Of a stretch of DNA of 64,000 nucleotides, positions 25,452 through 33,253 are shown piece by piece. This stretch comes from Halopseudomonas laoshanensis (GTDB lineage: Bacteria > Pseudomonadota > Gammaproteobacteria > Pseudomonadales > Pseudomonadaceae): the NCBI RefSeq assembly GCF_008365385.1, contig NZ_QOVF01000001.1:62001-126000 (forward strand), in the 5' to 3' direction. A program made the position numbers and the translations under genes. Below the pieces are notes generated by a model. The model saw only the letters and a list, made by a program, of their open reading frames with translations, made no database searches and had not been told where the DNA came from. The first letter of the stretch is position 1. Each line of letters opens with the position of its first letter.

Positions 25452-26263
25452 GGTGTTGGTTCCTCTTTGAGTTTGGCAATCTGGCGGGACAGGCTCGCAG
25501 CGGACAACTCGCCGAGGTGGCTGGCGACCTGCTGGCCTTGGGCGTTGTAAAAAAGCGTGGTAGGCAGCGCCTGTGAGCCAACCTGCTGGCCGAACTGCCC
25601 ACCGGTATCCAGCAGCACGTTGTTCAGCGTTAGTTCGGTGTCGTCCATAAATCGAATGATTTCGCCCTGACCTTCGCCTTGATTGACGAAGGCAAAGACG
25701 ATATCGGCGTGCTGTCGCTGGGCGTCGGCCAGTACCGGCATTTCCCGCCGGCAGGGCGGGCACCAGGTAGCCCACAGATTGACCACCAGTGGCCGGTCAT
25801 TGAGTTCATGCAGCGAGACTTGTTCCCCTTCCATGTCCAGCAGAGTCATCTCGGGCAACTGTGTACCCTGTTGCATGGCGTGGAGCATGTAACTGCTGAC
25901 TCCCCAGAAAATCAGCCCCACTGCGAGAGCGCCACCCAACGGCATGCGCAAGGTAATATCACGCCAGGCGAGCCCCAGGCCCGCTCCTAGCGCAGCGACG
26001 ATCCCCGGCCAGATGATAAATCCGCCATCGCGAATATCGATAATTCGCCAAAAGCTCTCGGTGAAGTGCTCGAAATACATAACCACAAATGCCAGCCGGG
26101 CGACGACCAAGCCGAGCAGCAGAAGGTTGAACAGGTGCTTTTCAGGGTTACGTTCGCGGTGGCGACCTAACCACCAGCCGGTCAGGGTTGCCACGACAAG
26201 GCTGACCAGCAAGATGAAATGTGAGCTGGCCATGGCCAGCGGGCCTATATTGACCGTAAGCAT
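25448..26263 (-). CDS. Membrane-anchored TlpA-like thioredoxin (DsbE-like)
   Basis: A 271-residue protein. Residues about 12-125 contain four membrane segments resembling part of a prolipoprotein diacylglyceryl transferase-like region, and residues about 135-265 are a TlpA-type thioredoxin domain with WCPPC (Cys168, Cys171) facing the periplasm. It probably passes reducing power between DsbD and periplasmic targets such as DsbG. It overlaps both neighbours (dsbD stop and dsbG start), so the three are translationally coupled. The matching P. aeruginosa gene lies in the dsbD-dsbE-dsbG operon beside DsbRS. Confidence 0.85.
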   Translation of the reverse strand: MLTVNIGPLAMASSHFILLVSLVVATLTGWWLGRHRERNPEKHLFNLLLLGLVVARLAFVVMYFEHFTESFWRIIDIRDGGFIIWPGIVAALGAGLGLAWRDITLRMPLGGALAVGLIFWGVSSYMLHAMQQGTQLPEMTLLDMEGEQVSLHELNDRPLVVNLWATWCPPCRREMPVLADAQRQHADIVFAFVNQGEGQGEIIRFMDDTELTLNNVLLDTGGQFGQQVGSQALPTTLFYNAQGQQVASHLGELSAASLSRQIAKLKEEPTP

Positions 26264-28029
26264 TACCCGTCCTCTTTAGTGGTTTGCCATTTTTGCAGGA
26301 ATTCTTCAGCGTTCACTTCGCCGGTGATACGGTTCGCCCGGCGCTCTCGGCCATCGGGGCCGATCCACAACAGTGTGGGTGGGCCGTGTATCTCGTATCT
26401 TGAGAGGAGTTGGCGGCTTTCTGAACTATTGCTGGTAACGTCCGGGCGCAACAGCCGGACACCTTCCAGGCTGGCCATTACGTCAGTTCGGCCAAAGACC
26501 TGCTGCTCCATGACCTTGCAGGACACGCACCAGTCGGCGTAATAGTCCACCAGTACCCACTCGCCCGCAGCGCTGGCATCAGCCAGTTGCTGGTCTAGCT
26601 CAGCTGGCGTGTCCAGCGTAGTAAAGGCATCCATGTGGCTTTCGGCAGGCGCGCCGATGGCTGAGGCTGTATAGATCGTCAGAGGCTGCCAGGGATTGGT
26701 AGCGCCACCGGCGGCGCCCAGCAGCAGCGTCAGACTCCATACGCCTGCGAGTGCGGCAAGAGTATGCAGTATTGCACTGTGGGTGCTGTGGCGTGCGGTC
26801 TGCATAATCGTGGCGGTGGCGCCGAGCAGTAACACGGCGAACAGGCCTAGCCATAAGGATTCGTCCAGTGCCGGGCGGACGATCAAGAGCGCAGCTGCCA
26901 GAAATACAAAGCCGAAAACTACTTTGATCCGATTCATCCAGGCGCCTGGGCGCGGTAAAAACCGCGTCCCCAGAGTAACCACCAGCAACAGCGGAATGCC
27001 CATGCCGATGCCCAGCGCAAAGAGCGCCAGGCCGCCTTGCAGGATGTCCCCCGTCTGGCTGATATACAGCAGCGCACCGGCCAACGGCGCGGTCATACAC
27101 GGGCCAACCAGCAGGCCGGACAATAACCCGAGCATGGCAGCACCACCCAGATGACCGCCGGTTTGCTTGCGTCCGGCTCGATCGAGTTTGTCCCTGACAA
27201 AGGCGGGTAGTTGCAGCTCGAAGACCCCGAACATGGGCAGGGCAAGTAGAACGAAAAGCCCCGCGAAAGCACCTAGTAACCAAGGCTGCTGCAGTATTGC
27301 CTGAAAATTGCCACCGAGCATTGCGGCAAGCATGCCCAATGTGGCGTAGACCATGGCCATGCTGATGACATACACCGAAGCGAGCATCAGTCCGCGGCGC
27401 GGAGTCGCGCCGCTGCCGACCACCAGCCCAGCCAGAATCGGCAACATGGGTAGCGAGCACGGGGTAAAAGCCAGCAGCAGCCCGAGGCCAAAGAACAGCG
27501 TCAGTGCCAATGGTAATGTCCACTCCTGGAGCTGGCTGGCCATGCGCTGGTCTTCCGCTTGGGCTAGTGAGCTCTGTGCCTCTGGCGCATCAGCCGCTGC
27601 GTCGTCTGCTGTACCGATATCAAGGCTCTGCGGCGGATAACATAGACCGGCATCGGCGCAGCCTTGCCAGGCAACTGTGAACTGGCCGGAATGCCCTGGT
27701 GGAACTGTCAGTTTTAGCGAGTCACGGTAAATCTCGGAATCGCCAAAGAACTCGTCGCTGTGAGGAAGACCAGCAGGCAGGGCAGGTTGAAAATCCTGAT
27801 CCAGGCCGGAGAACGTCAGGCGTTGCTGATACAGGTAGTAGCCGGGGGCAATGCGCCAGGTCAGTTGGGTTTTACCATCGGTACTCTCGCCGACCACCAG
27901 CTCGAAAGCCTGCTCCACTGGCAGAAACTCGCTGTCATTACTGTCCACCCCACTCAAACTCGCGATAGCGAATGCCAGGCTCGACCACACCAGTAGACAG
28001 GGTAAAACCAGAACATAGCGCCATCTCAT
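26263..28029 (-). CDS. dsbD: Protein-disulfide reductase DsbD
   Basis: A 588-residue protein with the three DsbD parts: a signal sequence and periplasmic alpha domain with the Cys pair in WQGCADAGLCYPP, a central eight-helix membrane domain (about 185-430) with FTPCSLPMLPIL and GPCMTAPLAGAL, and a C-terminal thioredoxin domain with DWCVSCKVME. DsbD carries electrons from cytoplasmic thioredoxin to periplasmic DsbC/DsbG. It is the first gene of the minus-strand dsb operon and is divergent from the two-component genes; an 18-bp box at 28080-28097 lies upstream. Confidence 0.93.
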   Translation of the reverse strand: MRWRYVLVLPCLLVWSSLAFAIASLSGVDSNDSEFLPVEQAFELVVGESTDGKTQLTWRIAPGYYLYQQRLTFSGLDQDFQPALPAGLPHSDEFFGDSEIYRDSLKLTVPPGHSGQFTVAWQGCADAGLCYPPQSLDIGTADDAAADAPEAQSSLAQAEDQRMASQLQEWTLPLALTLFFGLGLLLAFTPCSLPMLPILAGLVVGSGATPRRGLMLASVYVISMAMVYATLGMLAAMLGGNFQAILQQPWLLGAFAGLFVLLALPMFGVFELQLPAFVRDKLDRAGRKQTGGHLGGAAMLGLLSGLLVGPCMTAPLAGALLYISQTGDILQGGLALFALGIGMGIPLLLVVTLGTRFLPRPGAWMNRIKVVFGFVFLAAALLIVRPALDESLWLGLFAVLLLGATATIMQTARHSTHSAILHTLAALAGVWSLTLLLGAAGGATNPWQPLTIYTASAIGAPAESHMDAFTTLDTPAELDQQLADASAAGEWVLVDYYADWCVSCKVMEQQVFGRTDVMASLEGVRLLRPDVTSNSSESRQLLSRYEIHGPPTLLWIGPDGRERRANRITGEVNAEEFLQKWQTTKEDG

Positions 28030-28079
28030 GCTGTAATTGCTCCAACCGCGATTCGATGGAGCGCAGTATGGGACAGCAG

Positions 28080-28097
28080 GATTAACGTCGAATTAAC
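28080..28097 (-). promoter_or_regulatory. GTTAAT-N5-GTTAATC box before dsbD
   Basis: On the minus strand this reads GTTAATTCGACGTTAATC, a direct repeat with an 11-bp period as expected for a dimeric OmpR-type regulator. It lies about 50 bp before the dsbD start and matches the plus-strand box at 28123-28140 at 16 of 18 positions. Confidence 0.7.
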
Positions 28098-28122
28098 CCA
28101 ACACCCTGCGGCCGTTGTGACT

Positions 28123-28140
28123 GTTAATCCGCCGTTAATC
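28123..28140 (+). promoter_or_regulatory. GTTAATC-N4-GTTAATC box before the response regulator gene
   Basis: The plus-strand sequence GTTAATCCGCCGTTAATC is a direct repeat with 11-bp period. It sits just upstream of a TACAAT -10-like hexamer (28143-28148), the position from which an OmpR-type activator would contact RNA polymerase. It is the mirror copy of the dsbD box, so the response regulator probably controls both directions. Confidence 0.7.
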
Positions 28141-28180
28141 ATTACAATGGATACTGATGCCACGCAGCAGCGGATGAACT

Positions 28181-28876
28181 ATGCATATTCTCCTTGTCGA
28201 AGACGACCCACTGATTGCAAGTGGTATAGCCGCTGGGTTGGCAGCTCAGGGCATGACTGTTGATTCGGTTGGCACTGCTGCTCATGCTGAAGCCATGCTC
28301 GGCACCATCACCTTTGATGTGATGATTCTTGATCTGGGCTTGCCGGACGAGGATGGATTATTGCTGCTGCGCCGGTTGCGCGCTCGAGAAGTACCGATAC
28401 CAGTGCTGGTGTTGACCGCCCGTGATGCGATCAGTGATCGCGTTGCCGGGTTGCAATCGGGCGCTGATGATTATCTGGTAAAACCCTTTGATCTGCGCGA
28501 ATTGAGCGCCCGCTTGCATGCCATGGTGCGACGCTCCAGCGGCCGCAGCACCAATCTGATCAAGCACGGAACGCTGGTTTATGATCCCGATGCTGCACTG
28601 GTTTGGCTGAACGATGCTCCGGTGGATCTTTCACGTCGTGAGCGAGCCTTACTCAACACTTTGCTGCTTCATAAGGGCCGTGTGCTGAGCGCAGGGCAAT
28701 TGAAGGACAGCATCTACGGCATGAGTGATGAGCTGGAAAGTAACGCGCTCAACGTCCATATCCATCATTTACGCCGCAAGCTGGGCAATCACATTGTCGA
28801 GACTGTGCGCGGGTCAGGTTATCGTCTAGGTCCTGCGGCATCTGCTACGTCCCCTGCAAGAGGTTCGGGAGAATGA
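28181..28876 (+). CDS. dsbR: OmpR-family response regulator, DsbR-like
   Basis: A 231-residue two-domain regulator. The receiver (about 1-115) has the acidic pair in VEDDPL, the phospho-acceptor Asp in MILDLGLPDEDG, the Thr in VLTARDA and Lys in LVKPFDL. The OmpR winged helix (about 130-222) has SRRERALLNTLL, ESNALNVHIHHLRRKLG and TVRGSGYRL. It is divergent from dsbD-tlpA-dsbG and overlaps its sensor gene (ATGA), the layout of the P. aeruginosa copper-responsive DsbRS locus, so it is probably the dsb regulator. The name rests on synteny and similarity. Confidence 0.85.
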   Translation: MHILLVEDDPLIASGIAAGLAAQGMTVDSVGTAAHAEAMLGTITFDVMILDLGLPDEDGLLLLRRLRAREVPIPVLVLTARDAISDRVAGLQSGADDYLVKPFDLRELSARLHAMVRRSSGRSTNLIKHGTLVYDPDAALVWLNDAPVDLSRRERALLNTLLLHKGRVLSAGQLKDSIYGMSDELESNALNVHIHHLRRKLGNHIVETVRGSGYRLGPAASATSPARGSGE

Positions 28877-30189
28877 GTTTACGCTTGCGCCTGACCCTGA
28901 CGCTGGGGTCCACTTTCATCATTTTATGGTCATTAGCGGCAGCTTGGATGCTCTATGACCTGCGTGCCGAGATGATGCGTTCGCTGGATCAGCGGCTTGC
29001 CGCGTCGGCGCAGATGGTTGCGGGTCTGCTGGTACAAATACCGCAGTCATCGCAGCCAGAGACTGCGGAGCGCATAACTGCTCAACGGCTGGGTATGCCC
29101 GACGGGCTCACATGCCAGGTCAGTTCTTTACGTGGCGAAGTAATCGCGCGCAGCAACCCGGAACTCGCGGAGCCGCTCGACGCACAGCAGATCGGCTTTC
29201 GCGACCAGCAGATAGACGGCGTCCATTGGCGCAGCTACACCGTCGAACAGCACGGCATGCGCATTACCACTGCCGATCGACTGGACGAGCGCCAGACACT
29301 GCAATCTTCAGTACTGTTGGCGGCGGCTCTGCCGGTGGGCGTGGCGTTGCTAGGCACACTGCTGTTGCTCTGGTTGGGCGTGCGCAAAGGTCTGGAGCCG
29401 CTGCGGCGCATGGCGGATGCTGTGCTCCAGCGTGGTCCGGATTCGCTTGAGCCATTGCAGCTTTCGCCGCTGCCGAGTGAATTGCAGCCCCTCCAGAACA
29501 GCCAGAATCAGCTATTTGAACGGATCGCCCATGCCATCGAGCGAGAACGGCGCTTTACCGGCGACGCAGCCCATGAATTGCGCAGCCCACTCACTGCCAT
29601 CAAAGTGCATTTGCAGGTGGCGGGAATGACTACGGGTGCAGAGTCTGCTCATGCACTAGTGCAGGCCGAAAAGGGCGCCGATCGTTTGCAGAGCACGCTT
29701 GAACAATTGTTGCTACTGGCGCGGGTCGAGGGGCGGCAATCTTTTGAGGAGGGGGCTCAAGCCACCGCGTTAGAGGTAGCCCGATTGGCGATTCAGGATG
29801 TGCCTGACGCCAAAGAGCGCGTAGAACTGTGTTCTACCGGGGAATTGTCGCCTCGAGTTCTGAATATCCCACCCGCGCTGGCGACTATGGCATTACGTAA
29901 CCTGCTGGATAACGCATTGCGGCACACCCTTGAAGGCACAAAGGTGGAACTCGAGGTGAACTGCCAAGGCGACTGGGCGAGTTTCAAGGTACGTGACCAT
30001 GGCCCTGGATTAGCCGACGAGAGCATGATGATGTTAACGCGGCGATTCTGGCGCCAGGGTGCGGGTAGCGGCAGTGGGCTAGGGCTGGCGATTGTTGATG
30101 CGATCGTTCAGCGCTCCGGCGGTCAGCTGCGCTTTAGCAATTGCAGTGATGGCATGCTGGTGACGCTAGAACTGCCGTTGCGGCCCTGA
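28873..30189 (+). CDS. dsbS: Sensor histidine kinase, DsbS-like
   Basis: A 438-residue inner-membrane kinase. Two membrane segments (about 8-28 and 145-168) flank a periplasmic sensor domain; a HAMP-like region leads to the H-box FTGDAAHELRSPLTAIKVHL, then N-box LRNLLDNALRHT and G-boxes DHGPGLA and GSGLGLAIV. Cys81 in the sensor domain (GLTCQVSS) matches the position of the copper-sensing Cys reported for P. aeruginosa DsbS. In that system copper stops the sensor dephosphorylating DsbR, switching on the dsb operon. The copper role here is inferred. Confidence 0.83.
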   Translation: MSLRLRLTLTLGSTFIILWSLAAAWMLYDLRAEMMRSLDQRLAASAQMVAGLLVQIPQSSQPETAERITAQRLGMPDGLTCQVSSLRGEVIARSNPELAEPLDAQQIGFRDQQIDGVHWRSYTVEQHGMRITTADRLDERQTLQSSVLLAAALPVGVALLGTLLLLWLGVRKGLEPLRRMADAVLQRGPDSLEPLQLSPLPSELQPLQNSQNQLFERIAHAIERERRFTGDAAHELRSPLTAIKVHLQVAGMTTGAESAHALVQAEKGADRLQSTLEQLLLLARVEGRQSFEEGAQATALEVARLAIQDVPDAKERVELCSTGELSPRVLNIPPALATMALRNLLDNALRHTLEGTKVELEVNCQGDWASFKVRDHGPGLADESMMMLTRRFWRQGAGSGSGLGLAIVDAIVQRSGGQLRFSNCSDGMLVTLELPLRP

Positions 30190-30222
30190 GTCCAGCCCCC
30201 CTGTAGGCGACCTACTTATATT

Positions 30223-30606
30223 TCACGGCCGTCTTCGCGAAGTAGCTCGCGGCTGCAGTTGGTCCAGGGCACCTGAGTTGGTTCTCGCCCAGTCGTAGAT
30301 CATCTCGATGGGTTGAACCATCAGCTTGCCCAGCGGCGACAACGCATAACTTACCGCTGGCGGCACAGTGTCCTGGGCGTGTCGCTCGATCAGACCGCTG
30401 GCTTGCAGTTCACGCAGCGTTTGAATCAGCATCTTTTTCGAGATGCCTGGCAGGGATCGGTGCAATGCGCCGGTGCGGGCAATGCCGTCATGCCGGGCAT
30501 GCAGCGTGTGAAGAATCATGCTGGTCCACTTTGTCGAGAAGAGTTCCAGTACGCGTCTTGGCGCGCAATCCTCCTCCCATTTTTCTTCGTCTGATCCGGT
30601 CTGCAT
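30223..30606 (-). CDS. HxlR-family transcriptional regulator
   Basis: A 127-residue winged-helix regulator: CAPRRVLELFSTKWTSMILHTL (with the conserved Cys and the KW motif of HxlR), LHRSLPGISKKMLIQTLRELQASGLIER, and SYALSPLGKLMVQPIEMIYDWA. HxlR proteins sense electrophiles or redox stress through the Cys and usually repress a divergent oxidoreductase. That is the layout here: a reductase gene begins 86 bp away on the other strand, with a GCCGA-N6-TCGGC repeat between. The start at 30606 is favoured over 30723, which would run through the promoter region and into the neighbour. Confidence 0.85.
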   Translation of the reverse strand: MQTGSDEEKWEEDCAPRRVLELFSTKWTSMILHTLHARHDGIARTGALHRSLPGISKKMLIQTLRELQASGLIERHAQDTVPPAVSYALSPLGKLMVQPIEMIYDWARTNSGALDQLQPRATSRRRP

Positions 30607-30627
30607 AAGGGGTAGGTACCATTTGGT

Positions 30628-30643
30628 GCCGACTAGGATCGGC
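30628..30643. promoter_or_regulatory. GCCGA-N6-TCGGC inverted repeat, possible HxlR operator
   Basis: A perfect 5-bp inverted repeat with a 6-bp spacer in the 86-bp region between the divergent HxlR gene and its reductase neighbour. The short arms and central position make it a candidate operator only. Confidence 0.4.
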
Positions 30644-30692
30644 GTGTACGAGCGGTTAAGGTGGTTGCCTATTCTGTTTTGGAGGTTTGCGC

Positions 30693-31754
30693 ATGAAAAA
30701 TCAAGCGCTGGTTGTAGGATCAAGCGGCATCATCGGCAGTGCCATGACGCAATTGCTAGCGAATGAAGGCTGGAGTGTCGCGGGTCTGGCTCGACGCCCT
30801 AATGAAGAAGCGAATGTTACCGCGGTCAGTGCAGATTTGCTCGATCCTGAAAAGCTGAAAGCGGCATTGAAGGGTATGCAGCCGACTCACGTCTTTCTGA
30901 CTACCTGGGCACGCCAGGCGACCGAAGCGGAAAACATTCGTGTCAACGCAGAAATGGTCCGTAACGTGCTGGAGGCAGTACGTCCATCCGGGTCGGTTAA
31001 GCACGTGGCGTTGTCCACCGGCCTTAAGCATTATCTGGGGCCATTTGAGGCCTACGGCAAGGGCGCACTGCCGCAGACTCCGTTCCGCGAGGAGCAGGGG
31101 CGGCTGGATGTACCTAACTTCTATTACGCCCAGGAAGATGAGCTGTTTGCCGCCTCCGAGCGCGATGGTTTCACCTGGAGCGTGCACCGGCCGCACACTA
31201 TCACTGGTGTTGCGGTGGGTAACGCGATGAACATGGCGACTACATTGGCGGTTTATGCGTCGGTGTGCCGCGTCACGGGTCGGCCGTTTCGTTTCCCAGG
31301 TTCAGAGGTGCAATGGAACAGCCTGACCGATATGACCGACGCGGCGCAGCTTGCCCGGCATATGCTCTGGGCCTCGACAACACCTGACGCCGCTAACGAA
31401 GCTTTCAACGTGGTCAACGGTGATGTGTTCCGCTGGAAATGGATGTGGGCGCGCATCGCGGAATGGTTCGAGATCGAGCCCGCAGAGTTTGACGGCACGC
31501 TTGCACCGCTGGAGCAGCAGATGGCCGGTGATGCGGATGTATGGCAATCCATGGCCAAACAGTTCGGCCTGGCCGAGGCAGATATCCACAAGCTGATTTC
31601 TCCCTGGCATACCGACGCCGATCTGGGGCGGCCGATTGAAGTGGTGACGGATATGTCGAAAAGCCGAAAGTTTGGCTTTCTGGATTATCAGCCGAGCGAT
31701 GAGGCGTTTTTTGATGTGTTCGACCGTCTGCGCGCGGGCAAGCTGATTCCCTAG
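30693..31754 (+). CDS. PRISE-type NAD(P)H-dependent enone reductase (SDR)
   Basis: A 353-residue extended SDR related to progesterone 5-beta-reductase/iridoid synthase-like enzymes (PRISE). The cofactor loop is VVGSSGIIGSAM; THVFLTTWARQ and VKHVALSTGLKHYLGPFEAYG carry the PRISE-specific motifs, and the active-site Tyr is in NFYYAQEDEL. Such enzymes reduce C=C bonds of small enones, probably in detoxification. ATG at 30693 has GGAGG 8 bases upstream. It is divergent from an HxlR regulator that likely controls it, and followed by a small ABM-like gene. Confidence 0.85.
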   Translation: MKNQALVVGSSGIIGSAMTQLLANEGWSVAGLARRPNEEANVTAVSADLLDPEKLKAALKGMQPTHVFLTTWARQATEAENIRVNAEMVRNVLEAVRPSGSVKHVALSTGLKHYLGPFEAYGKGALPQTPFREEQGRLDVPNFYYAQEDELFAASERDGFTWSVHRPHTITGVAVGNAMNMATTLAVYASVCRVTGRPFRFPGSEVQWNSLTDMTDAAQLARHMLWASTTPDAANEAFNVVNGDVFRWKWMWARIAEWFEIEPAEFDGTLAPLEQQMAGDADVWQSMAKQFGLAEADIHKLISPWHTDADLGRPIEVVTDMSKSRKFGFLDYQPSDEAFFDVFDRLRAGKLIP

Positions 31755-31790
31755 GCGATCATCTGTGTTGACCTGGTGAACGGATGAAAC

Positions 31791-31828
31791 CCCTTGCTCT
31801 CTGCGCGTTCCAACCAGAGAGCAAGGGA
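31791..31828 (+). promoter_or_regulatory. Perfect 12-bp stem-loop covering the ribosome binding site of the next gene
   Basis: CCCTTGCTCTCT (31791-31802) is the exact reverse complement of AGAGAGCAAGGG (31816-31827) with a 13-base loop. The second arm contains the AAGGGAG Shine-Dalgarno of the gene starting at 31836, so the folded RNA should hide it. There is no T-run, so it is not a normal terminator. It looks like a translational switch. Confidence 0.65.
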
Positions 31829-31835
31829 GATCAAT

Positions 31836-32150
31836 ATGAAATTCATTTTTGAAGTGCGCATGAAGCCCGGTTACACCGTGGATGAATATGCCGAAGCCTG
31901 GATCCGCGCCAGTGAAGTCATTCAACGCACGCCTGGTGCGCTGGGCACACGGTTGCATCGCAAAATTGGCGAGCCGGATACCTTGCTGGCGATTGCCAGT
32001 TGGGAATCGAAGGCGGCGCGGGATGCCAAGGACGACAATCGCGATCAGATGGTCAAGGCCATTCTGGAAAAGCATGCACGCAATTGCGAGATTACCCTGC
32101 TCGGTGAGTTCGAGGAGCCGGAATGGGTTGTGCTGCCGGAGCAGGGTTAA
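31836..32150 (+). CDS. Small ABM/NIPSNAP-like dimeric alpha-beta barrel protein
   Basis: A 104-residue protein beginning MKFIFEVRMKPGYTVDEYAEAW, with LLAIASWESKAARDA in the middle (the strand and WES motif of dimeric ferredoxin-like ABM proteins) and an acidic end. No catalytic residues can be assigned and the role is unknown. It follows the PRISE reductase by 81 bp, so both may be made from the HxlR-controlled promoter. Its Shine-Dalgarno is locked in a perfect hairpin at 31791-31828. Its stop overlaps the 3' end of the LysR gene on the opposite strand. Confidence 0.75.
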   Translation: MKFIFEVRMKPGYTVDEYAEAWIRASEVIQRTPGALGTRLHRKIGEPDTLLAIASWESKAARDAKDDNRDQMVKAILEKHARNCEITLLGEFEEPEWVVLPEQG

Positions 32151-33085
32151 AGTGGATGGGCCTGGCTTTGCATGGACCGTAACAGCGACTCCAGCTCGTT
32201 CATTAGCCAGATCATATAGGGCTCTTCGCTGAGCGATTTACGCCAATACAGGCGTATCGGAACGGTGCGGCACGCGAAGGGGACGGTGAGCAGACGATTG
32301 CCATTGAGCTGCGCCAGGCTGCGTGCGTAGGTTCGCGGCATGGTCAGCAGCAGATCGGTTTCGGCGACCACCTGCGCCGCAGCGTGGTAGTGCTCACAAT
32401 GCAGGGCAATATGGCGTTGGTTGCCACCAAAGCCAACCAGATCCTGGTCCACCAGCCCGCGTTCGCGTTCGTTGAGCGTGACCAGTACGTGGGCGCTGTT
32501 GACGTAATCCTCAAGGCTGAGCTTGCCGCTGGCGTAAGCCGGATGCGAGGGGCCGACCATCACGCTGAGTTCTTCCCGCAGCAGCTCACGACTGGCGATT
32601 TGTTCGCCGGCTGGATATTCCAGGCTGACCGCCATATCCAGCGCACCGGAGAGTATGCGCGCTTCTATATCTTCGCCGGACACCCGCTGACTGTGAAAGC
32701 GCACCTGCCAGTGTTCCTGCCGGGCGCGATGCATCAGTGCGGGCATGATCAGGTACTCCAGCGCATCGCGCAGCCCGCACTGAAAGGTCATGGCTGAGCG
32801 GGTGGGATCAAAGGGCGTATTGCGCAGAGTGGCACTGGACAAGTCCTCCAGTGCACTGCGGACTTTCGGCAGAATGCTCCGGGTGTGCGCGGTCATGACC
32901 AGTTGCCGGCCATTCTTGACGAACAGTGGGTCGCCCAACATATCGCGCAGGCGGCGCAATGCGTGGGAAACGGCTGACTGGGAGAGGTTCAACTGCACGC
33001 CTGCCTCGATGGTGCTGCCGGTATCGGCCACCGCGAGCAACACGCGAAACAGATTGAGGTCGCCTCTGGAATGAATTTCGTTCAT
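32147..33085 (-). CDS. LysR-family transcriptional regulator
   Basis: A 312-residue LysR regulator of the NodD/LeuO-like group: the helix-turn-helix is in LNLFRVLLAVADTGSTIEAG and LNLSQSAVSHALRRLRDMLGDPLFVKNGRQLV, followed by the substrate-binding domain. ATG at 33085 gives the normal N-terminus (MNEIHSRGDLNLF). It is divergent, across 168 bp, from a BASS-family transporter that it may regulate; ATCATTAT and ATAATGAT lie in that gap as a wide inverted pair. The effector is unknown. Confidence 0.88.
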   Translation of the reverse strand: MNEIHSRGDLNLFRVLLAVADTGSTIEAGVQLNLSQSAVSHALRRLRDMLGDPLFVKNGRQLVMTAHTRSILPKVRSALEDLSSATLRNTPFDPTRSAMTFQCGLRDALEYLIMPALMHRARQEHWQVRFHSQRVSGEDIEARILSGALDMAVSLEYPAGEQIASRELLREELSVMVGPSHPAYASGKLSLEDYVNSAHVLVTLNERERGLVDQDLVGFGGNQRHIALHCEHYHAAAQVVAETDLLLTMPRTYARSLAQLNGNRLLTVPFACRTVPIRLYWRKSLSEEPYMIWLMNELESLLRSMQSQAHPL

Positions 33086-33253
33086 TGTTTGACCTGCAAA
33101 AACATCATTATACACATAGGATGCGCTGCGCTAGTGTGCCCAGATTGCGCCAGGCTAGAAGGCAGAGACCGATCCATACCTGCGGCTGCAATCCCCGAAT
33201 ATCACAATAATGATGGGTGGCATGGCTTGGCCGTGGCCCGCTAAGGATAGGTC

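Noticed and set aside
25452-25775. Extended N-terminus of dsbG
   Set aside because: The extra 108 residues overlap the TlpA-like gene in another frame and precede a clear signal peptide; the ATG at 25451 overlaps the upstream stop as expected.
26600-27523. A 307-codon minus-strand frame within dsbD
   Set aside because: Out-of-frame shadow on the same strand; its composition (many Arg, Ala, His) is typical of a shifted frame.
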